A stretch of 8,993 bases of DNA, taken from Candidatus Omnitrophota bacterium (GTDB taxonomy: Bacteria > Omnitrophota > Gorgyraeia > Gygaellales > Profunditerraquicolaceae). The DNA is taken from assembly GCA_028715095.1 (NCBI GenBank), contig JAQUSM010000034.1:1-8993 (forward strand), written 5' to 3'. The first letter of the stretch is position 1. Each line of letters opens with the position of its first letter. Both the position numbers and the translations under genes were made by a program. The notes beneath the pieces were generated by a model. The model was not told where the DNA came from, ran no database searches, and was given only the letters and a program-made list of their open reading frames with translations. Below, piece after piece: positions 6,231 to 8,993 of this stretch.

Positions 6231-6243
6231 AGGTATAATACCT
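6231..6243 (+). promoter_or_regulatory. Palindromic -10 element immediately upstream of the Smr gene
   Basis: AGGTATAATACCT is a perfect 13-base palindrome that contains a consensus TATAAT (6234-6239). A start 7 bases after the box falls on the A of ATG 6246, so an RNA from it would be leaderless. No good -35 box is seen 16-18 bases upstream. The palindrome could also be a repressor site over the -10 box. The Smr gene has no ribosome binding site of its own. Confidence 0.45.
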
Positions 6244-6245
6244 AT

Positions 6246-6500
6246 ATGGGCAGGATTAAACTGGATTTACACGATATCTATAGCAACGGCAGGGCGATCG
6301 AATCCGAACTTAAGCGGGTGATGGAAGAGGCCGTAAGAAAGAAAATCAACGAAGTTGAGATTATCCCGGGTAAGGGCAGCGGCCAATTAAAGAAACACGT
6401 GTTGCGTTTCCTGGCCCAGCCGGATATAAAGCAGCTCTACCACCGCCTGGAAAAGGATGATAAGAATTTCGGCAGGATCTTCATCCACTTTAGATCGTAA
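6246..6500 (+). CDS. Stand-alone Smr domain protein
   Basis: The 84-aa protein is a single Smr (small MutS-related) domain without a MutS2 body. LDLHD (6-10) corresponds to the LDLHG motif, EVEIIPGKGSGQLKKHVLRFL (36-56) to the conserved I-I-H-G-K-G-T-G-x-L-R block, and GRIFIHF (76-82) to the last strand. Smr domains in other proteins nick or bind DNA or RNA, including nucleases acting on branched DNA and on mRNA at stalled ribosomes. Two signature positions differ: Gly after LDLH is Asp10, and His of HGKG is Pro41, so activity cannot be assumed. It sits 19 bases after the DUF6941 gene, without a ribosome site, under a -10 box that would give a leaderless message. A terminator lies about 140 bases downstream. 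Confidence 0.85.
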   Translation: MGRIKLDLHDIYSNGRAIESELKRVMEEAVRKKINEVEIIPGKGSGQLKKHVLRFLAQPDIKQLYHRLEKDDKNFGRIFIHFRS

Positions 6501-6576
6501 GACGCTTTATATAACTCTTTGTTTGCCAAGTAAATACGAAACAATTCTTTCCGTGATAAAATAAACGTAATATTAC

Positions 6577-6604
6577 TGGACAAACGCGCAAAATATGTTA
6601 TATT
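6577..6604 (+). promoter_or_regulatory. Promoter with extended -10 in the smr-csp gap
   Basis: TGGACA (6577-6582, five of six consensus bases) and TGT-TATATT (6596-6604; hexamer 6599-6604) are 16 bases apart. The -10 region shares AATATGTTATATTT with the element ahead of the riboswitch (5-18). Transcription would start near 6611, only about 70 bases before a strong terminator, so it seems to drive a short RNA or an attenuated leader. Confidence 0.55.
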
Positions 6605-6610
6605 TATATC

Positions 6611-6679
6611 CAGTAGTAAATAAAGGATTAGATGTTTGTAGGCCGCGAGGTTTAGAAAACTAACCTTCGCGGTTTTTTT
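6611..6679 (+). ncRNA. Candidate short transcript: leader/attenuator or small RNA
   Basis: This stretch is bounded by a promoter ending at 6604 and a terminator ending at 6679, and would make an RNA of about 70 bases. Inside it, AAGGA (6623-6627) is followed by a seven-codon ORF (6632-6655, peptide MFVGREV) whose codons 5-8, including the stop TAG, form the left arm of the terminator hairpin. A ribosome finishing this ORF would cover that arm and favour read-through into the cold-shock gene. It could equally be a small RNA with a terminator tail. No known RNA family is recognised. Confidence 0.35.
6643..6679 (+). terminator. Intrinsic terminator upstream of the cold-shock genes
   Basis: CCGCGAGGTTTAG (6643-6655) pairs with CTAACCTTCGCGG (6660-6672) with one G-U pair and one T-C mismatch, loop AAAA, followed by seven T (6673-6679). 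It ends the short transcript from 6611 and any read-through from the 4088-6500 operon. Confidence 0.9.
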
Positions 6680-6723
6680 ATTCCGGCGCTTCTTGCTCCG
6701 GCGACTGTATTTCTGTCATTATT

Positions 6724-6732
6724 TGCTATAAT
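6724..6732 (+). promoter_or_regulatory. Extended -10 promoter of the first cold-shock gene
   Basis: TGC-TATAAT (6724-6732) is a perfect extended -10 element; no good -35 is seen, which fits this promoter class. The leader would be only about 18 bases and is mostly the ribosome site AAGGGGGT (6741-6748). This gene therefore lacks the long structured 5' leader of Escherichia coli cspA. Confidence 0.65.
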
Positions 6733-6756
6733 TTCTAGGGAAGGGGGTAGTAAATA

Positions 6757-6957
6757 ATGGCAAAAGGTAAAGTAAAGTGGTTTTCAGACCAGAAAGGTTT
6801 TGGGTTTATCACACCTGAATCCGGTAGCGATGTATTTGTGCATCACAGCGCAATCCAGGGTGAGGGTTATAAATCTTTGGCTGAGGGTCAGGAAGTAGAG
6901 TTCAACATCGAAAAAGGACCCAAGGGCGAACAGGCTACTAACGTAGTCAAGCTTTAA
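6757..6957 (+). CDS. Cold-shock protein (CspA family)
   Basis: This is a 66-aa single cold-shock domain of normal length. It has KGKVKWFS (3-10) with the nucleic-acid-stacking Trp8 and Phe9, RNP1 as KGFGFI (13-18), RNP2 as VFVHHSAI (26-33) and the usual end EKGPKGEQATNVVKL. Such proteins bind single-stranded RNA and DNA, melt RNA structure and can act as antiterminators. The gene has its own extended -10 promoter and a strong ribosome site, and is followed 14 bases later by a strong terminator, so it is expressed mainly alone. A divergent second copy follows. Temperature control cannot be judged from sequence. Confidence 0.97.
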   Translation: MAKGKVKWFSDQKGFGFITPESGSDVFVHHSAIQGEGYKSLAEGQEVEFNIEKGPKGEQATNVVKL

Positions 6958-6971
6958 ACACTGGTAAAAAG

Positions 6972-7011
6972 AATAGCCTGGCTTCAAATTCTTGAGGTCA
7001 GGCTATTTTTT
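6972..7011 (+). terminator. Intrinsic terminator between the two cold-shock genes
   Basis: AATAGCCTGGCTTCAA (6972-6987) pairs with TTGAGGTCAGGCTATT (6992-7007) over 16 positions with two G-U pairs, loop ATTC, then a T tract to 7011. The ribosome site of the second cold-shock gene begins only four bases later. Unless another promoter exists, the second gene depends on read-through. Confidence 0.93.
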
Positions 7012-7027
7012 AAAAAAGGAGGTACAA

Positions 7028-7228
7028 ATGAACACCGGAAAAATCAAGAAATTAGTCCGCGATAGAGGGTTTGGTTTTATCAGCGACACCGATGGCAGGG
7101 AAGTATTTTTCCATCGCAACGCTTTAGTTGAAGCCAAATTTGAGGATTTAACTGAAGAGCAGTCAGTTTCTTATGACATCGAAAAATCCGATAAAGGCCC
7201 GCGCGCGGTCAATGTGCGTATTGCCTGA
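7028..7228 (+). CDS. Divergent cold-shock domain protein
   Basis: The product is a 66-aa cold-shock domain with RNP1 RGFGFI (13-18) and RNP2 VFFHRNAL (26-33). The start is set by a perfect AAAGGAGGT (7015-7023) five bases before ATG 7028; an in-frame ATG at 6992 lies inside the terminator hairpin and is rejected. In the first strand KIKKLV replaces the usual KVKWFN, so the Trp and Phe that stack on nucleic acid are Lys and Leu. The C-terminal strand is VNVRIA. RNA binding may thus be weaker or differently specific than in its neighbour. It has no promoter I can see, and lies behind a terminator that the upstream cold-shock protein could in principle help to read through, as CspA-type proteins do elsewhere. 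Confidence 0.92.
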   Translation: MNTGKIKKLVRDRGFGFISDTDGREVFFHRNALVEAKFEDLTEEQSVSYDIEKSDKGPRAVNVRIA

Positions 7229-7234
7229 TAAATG

Positions 7235-7240
7235 TATAAT
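7235..7240 (+). promoter_or_regulatory. Consensus -10 box directly before the YkgJ-type gene
   Basis: TATAAT at 7235-7240 is followed by a second, overlapping TATAAT at 7240-7245, within an inverted repeat ATGTAT-N6-ATACAT (7232-7249). A start 7 bases after the first box falls at 7247, one base before ATG 7248, so the message would be essentially leaderless. No matching -35 box or ribosome site is visible. Confidence 0.45.
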
Positions 7241-7247
7241 ATAATAC

Positions 7248-7631
7248 ATGAAAAGCAAAAAAACAGACGGGGATATTGATTGCCAAAAATGCAGGAACCA
7301 GGCGGATTGCTGCCGCTTGGGGGCCTGGATTGATTTGGAAGAAGCTAAAAAGATATTGTCGCGCGGCATAAAGGGCGACTTTTTCCACCTGGAAATAGAT
7401 AAGGATTTTCCTTCCGGATACAAGGTAGGCACCAGTTATGAGGATGAAAAATGCGTTTTTCAGGATCCTGACGGATTGTGCAGGATACATAAGGTGGATT
7501 ACGCCTTAAAGCCGGTAACCTGTAAAGAATTTCCTTTTGAGGGGGGCAGGATTGCCCCCATCGCCGAAGTCCTATGCGTGGAGCATAAAGCGCGGATAAA
7601 AAAGTCTAAGTCCCGCAGGAAAAAACAATAA
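7248..7631 (+). CDS. YkgJ-family cysteine cluster protein (CxxCxxCC-type)
   Basis: The 127-aa product matches the YkgJ / Fe-or-Zn-chelating cysteine-cluster family. It has Cys12-x2-Cys15, then Cys21-Cys22 (longer gap than the usual CxxCxxxCC), a middle region with Cys69 in DEKCVFQDPDGLC (66-78) and Cys78, the hallmark KPVTCKEFPF (88-97, usual R-P-x-x-C-R-x-F-P-F) with Cys92, and a last Cys110. The cysteines very likely hold a metal ion or cluster; the cellular role of this family is not settled. The C-terminal tail is strongly basic (KSKSRRKKQ). Its stop codon overlaps the start of the next gene by one base. The first ATG lies directly behind a -10 box and has no ribosome site. Confidence 0.9.
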   Translation: MKSKKTDGDIDCQKCRNQADCCRLGAWIDLEEAKKILSRGIKGDFFHLEIDKDFPSGYKVGTSYEDEKCVFQDPDGLCRIHKVDYALKPVTCKEFPFEGGRIAPIAEVLCVEHKARIKKSKSRRKKQ

Positions 7632-7870
7632 TGGATAGCAAGGGCCAGAAAAAATGGTATTTTAAGACCGGCTCGTTAATTATCTCTTTCCTTTGCGTAG
7701 GCCCGCTTATGCTTCCTTTGGTTTGGGCTAACCCGGATTTTAACAAGAAAAAAAAGATCATTATCAGCGCGGTAGTTATTATTTTAAGTTATTTCGTGGG
7801 CGCGCTCTTTTTTAATGCGTTAAAATCTTTAAACAAATATTATCAGTTCTTGCAAAATGAAATATACTAA
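7631..7870 (+). CDS. Small two-helix membrane protein of unknown function
   Basis: The 79-aa protein has a polar N-terminus with KKWYFKTG, a first membrane helix (about 13-33, LIISFLCVGPLMLPLVW), a short basic loop NPDFNKKKK, a second helix (about 43-62), and a polar tail. The W-Y-F-K-T ... C-V-G-P-x-x-L-P-L-V-W-x-N-P pattern belongs to a common uncharacterised bacterial family, often found with a zinc-ribbon ahead of it, absent here. By the positive-inside rule the loop and the termini are hard to place. It overlaps its upstream neighbour by one base and its downstream neighbour by 14 bases, so the three genes are translationally coupled. A modest AGGA (7617-7620) serves as ribosome site. 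Confidence 0.8.
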   Translation: MDSKGQKKWYFKTGSLIISFLCVGPLMLPLVWANPDFNKKKKIIISAVVIILSYFVGALFFNALKSLNKYYQFLQNEIY

Positions 7871-8294
7871 AGGTTCAATCGGCAGGGTATTCCTTTTAAA
7901 ATTCGAAGATGACGATATTTTAATCGATAAGCTTGGCCTTTTCGCCAAAAAGGAGCGCATCAAGGCGGCAACGATGATCTTTATCGGAGCGCTTAAAAAA
8001 GGCGAACTGGTTACCGGCCCCAGGAAGCCGGTTATTCCGCCGCTGCCGAACAAGGTAAATTTTAAAGACGGTTGGGAGGTTATGGGCATCGGCACAATCT
8101 TTGTAAATGCCAAAGGCCCGCAGATACATATCCATGGCAGCATGGGTAAGAAGAGCAAAGTTTTAACCGGCTGCGTGCGCGGCAAGTCAAAAGTTTTCCT
8201 GGTTATTGAGGCGGTAGTCCTGGAATTAAAAGGAATTAAGGCTACCAAGGAGATCGACCCTCAAACCGGGCTTAACTTATTGAAAATTATCTAA
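7857..8294 (+). CDS. PPC (DUF296) domain protein
   Basis: The 145-aa product is a single PPC/PCC domain, the fold attached to AT-hooks in plants and found alone in bacteria and archaea. Matches are GSIGRVFLLKFEDDDILIDKL (6-26), AATMIFIGALKKGEL (37-51), the core WEVMGIGTIFVN (73-84), and PQIHIHGSMGKKSKVLTGCV (88-107). Prokaryotic members form trimers and often hold a metal with three histidines; His91 and His93 are present, but the third, usually in GGH, is replaced by Cys106 in TGC. There is no AT-hook or signal peptide. The start overlaps the membrane protein gene by 14 bases and has no separate ribosome site, implying coupled translation. Function unknown. Confidence 0.9.
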   Translation: MKYTKGSIGRVFLLKFEDDDILIDKLGLFAKKERIKAATMIFIGALKKGELVTGPRKPVIPPLPNKVNFKDGWEVMGIGTIFVNAKGPQIHIHGSMGKKSKVLTGCVRGKSKVFLVIEAVVLELKGIKATKEIDPQTGLNLLKII

Positions 8295-8314
8295 TTTTAA
8301 ATATTCTTCAGTTG

Positions 8315-8323
8315 TGTTATAAT
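8315..8323 (+). promoter_or_regulatory. Extended -10 promoter for the 109-aa gene and DAHP synthase
   Basis: TGT-TATAAT (8315-8323) is a perfect extended -10 element, without a clear -35. The start near 8330 gives an 18-base leader that includes the ribosome site AAGGAGGAG (8337-8345). Confidence 0.65.
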
Positions 8324-8347
8324 AAATTCACCAACCAAGGAGGAGCT

Positions 8348-8677
8348 ATGGATTTTAGTTCCCTGAGAAAGAATATTAAAACTTTTAATTTTGAAGCCTT
8401 GCGCGCTGATTGCGATAATTTTTTTGAAGCAGTTATCGTCCAGCATGAGATGGAAAAGCTCAGCCTGCAGCTAAAGGATATGATGGGGGAGCCGGTTTTC
8501 CCTTCAAAATCCAGGTTGCCGTATAAGTTGCAGGAAACAGTCAATGGGCTCGGCGGGATCATGCCCGGCCAGACCTTATATTATAAAACTTCAGATACCG
8601 ATAGTATCCTTGCCATGCTTTGGCCCTGGAAAGACGGCCTGCGCACCACAATTAAAATAATCCAGCAAGATAAATAA
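8348..8677 (+). CDS. Hypothetical cytoplasmic protein, 109 aa
   Basis: I do not recognise this family. The start is ATG 8348, set by the strong AAGGAGGAG seven to two bases upstream; an in-frame ATG at 8312 would overlap the -10 box and is rejected. The N-terminal half is charged and helical (SLRKNIKTFNFEALRADC, then HEMEKLSLQLKDMMG), and the C-terminal half reads as a short beta region (QTLYYKTSDTDSILAMLWPWKDGLRTTIKII). There is no signal peptide, membrane helix or metal motif; one Cys only. It ends two bases before the DAHP synthase start and shares its promoter, so the two are probably coupled, but a functional link to aromatic amino acid synthesis is only a guess. Confidence 0.75.
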   Translation: MDFSSLRKNIKTFNFEALRADCDNFFEAVIVQHEMEKLSLQLKDMMGEPVFPSKSRLPYKLQETVNGLGGIMPGQTLYYKTSDTDSILAMLWPWKDGLRTTIKIIQQDK

Positions 8678-8679
8678 AC

Positions 8680-8993
8680 ATGAGTTTTGCATACCTGCAG
8701 AAAATTCCCACTCCCTCTGAAATCCTTCAATTGATGCCTATGCCCGCCAGTTTAAAAAAAGTAAAAGCGGCCAGGGACAAGGATATCTTAAATGTTATAA
8801 AAGGAAACGATAACCGCCTGCTTCTGATTATCGGCCCATGTTCGGCTGATGATGAGAACGCGCTTTCGGAGTATGTATCTCGCCTTGCCTCTCTTCAGGG
8901 CAAGGTTAAGGATAGGCTGATTTTGATCCCGCGTATTTATACAAATAAACCCCGTACAACCGGCAAAGGTTATAAAGGCATGCTGCATCAGCC
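8680..8993 (+). CDS. 3-deoxy-7-phosphoheptulonate (DAHP) synthase, 5' part
   Basis: The first 104 residues of a class I DAHP synthase of the AroF/AroG/AroH type; the rest is beyond the window edge. The enzyme joins phosphoenolpyruvate and erythrose 4-phosphate in the first step of the shikimate pathway. Visible marks are the N-terminal TPSEILQLMPMP (11-22), LLLIIGPCSADDENALSEYVSRL (47-69) with the metal-binding Cys54 of GPCS, and RIYTNKPRTTGKGYKGML (85-102), the phosphate and substrate-binding block R-x-Y-x-x-K-P-R-T-T. Full-length members are about 350 aa. ATG 8680 follows the preceding stop after two bases and has no ribosome site, so translation is probably coupled. Which of the feedback-regulated isoforms it is cannot be told from this part, so the symbol is left blank. 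Confidence 0.92.
   Translation, partial: MSFAYLQKIPTPSEILQLMPMPASLKKVKAARDKDILNVIKGNDNRLLLIIGPCSADDENALSEYVSRLASLQGKVKDRLILIPRIYTNKPRTTGKGYKGMLHQ

Noticed and set aside
6992..7027. Earlier in-frame ATG at 6992 for the second cold-shock protein
   Set aside because: It lies within the terminator hairpin, has no ribosome site, and adds 12 residues foreign to the family; ATG 7028 has an ideal ribosome site.
7163..7490. Long minus-strand open frames opposite the second cold-shock and YkgJ-type genes
   Set aside because: They are unlike any family I know, lack ribosome sites, and lie antisense to well-supported genes.
7829..8248. 139-codon minus-strand open frame opposite the PPC gene
   Set aside because: The plus-strand PPC domain is clearly recognisable, and the antisense product is compositionally odd with no start signal.
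1..8993. CRISPR arrays, tRNA or rRNA genes, transposases, integrases, attachment sites
   Set aside because: No spaced direct repeats, cloverleaf-like sequences, or recombinase motifs were found on either strand.

Overview
The window is a chromosomal segment of a bacterium with moderate GC content. All 15 genes I can support lie on the plus strand, in short, tightly packed operons separated by clear hairpin terminators. Several products carry Sec or lipoprotein signal peptides, one a BamE-like lipoprotein, which points to a Gram-negative-type envelope. The gene mix (secreted SagB-type nitroreductase, DUF6941, YkgJ, PPC, stand-alone Smr, many small uncharacterised proteins) resembles uncultured lineages such as Omnitrophota. 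That assignment is inference and is not proven by the sequence.

Layout. Bases 1-275 are a regulatory leader: an extended -10 promoter, a GEMM-I (cyclic-di-GMP-I) riboswitch and a strong intrinsic terminator, ahead of a membrane-anchored FIST-domain protein (276-1178). A cyclophilin-like-fold protein (1343-1720) and a lipoprotein with a BamE-like tail (1745-2152) follow. Next comes a monocistronic unit with its own promoter, coding for a small secreted Cys/His protein (2281-2691) and ending in a 15-bp terminator. A second clear promoter drives an exported HtrA-type serine protease whose PDZ region is replaced by an Hsp20/alpha-crystallin domain (2847-4016).

From 4088 to 6500 five closely spaced genes form a probable operon: exported nitroreductase, flavin reductase-like flavoprotein, secreted beta-sandwich protein, DUF6941-like protein and Smr domain protein. 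The Smr gene also has a -10 box placed so that its transcript could be leaderless. Bases 6501-6756 hold a compact promoter / seven-codon ORF / terminator unit and then the promoter of the first of two tandem cold-shock genes (6757-6957 and 7028-7228), which are separated by a strong terminator. A second set of overlapping genes (YkgJ-type cysteine cluster, two-helix membrane protein, PPC/DUF296 protein; 7248-8294) again has a -10 box right at its first ATG. The last unit has an extended -10 promoter, a 109-aa unknown protein and the start of a DAHP synthase gene cut by the window edge.

The most interesting items are the c-di-GMP riboswitch with a recognisable terminator/antiterminator arrangement in front of a FIST sensor, the HtrA-Hsp20 fusion, and the possible attenuator or small RNA upstream of the cold-shock pair. 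I see no mobile element, CRISPR array, tRNA or rRNA.
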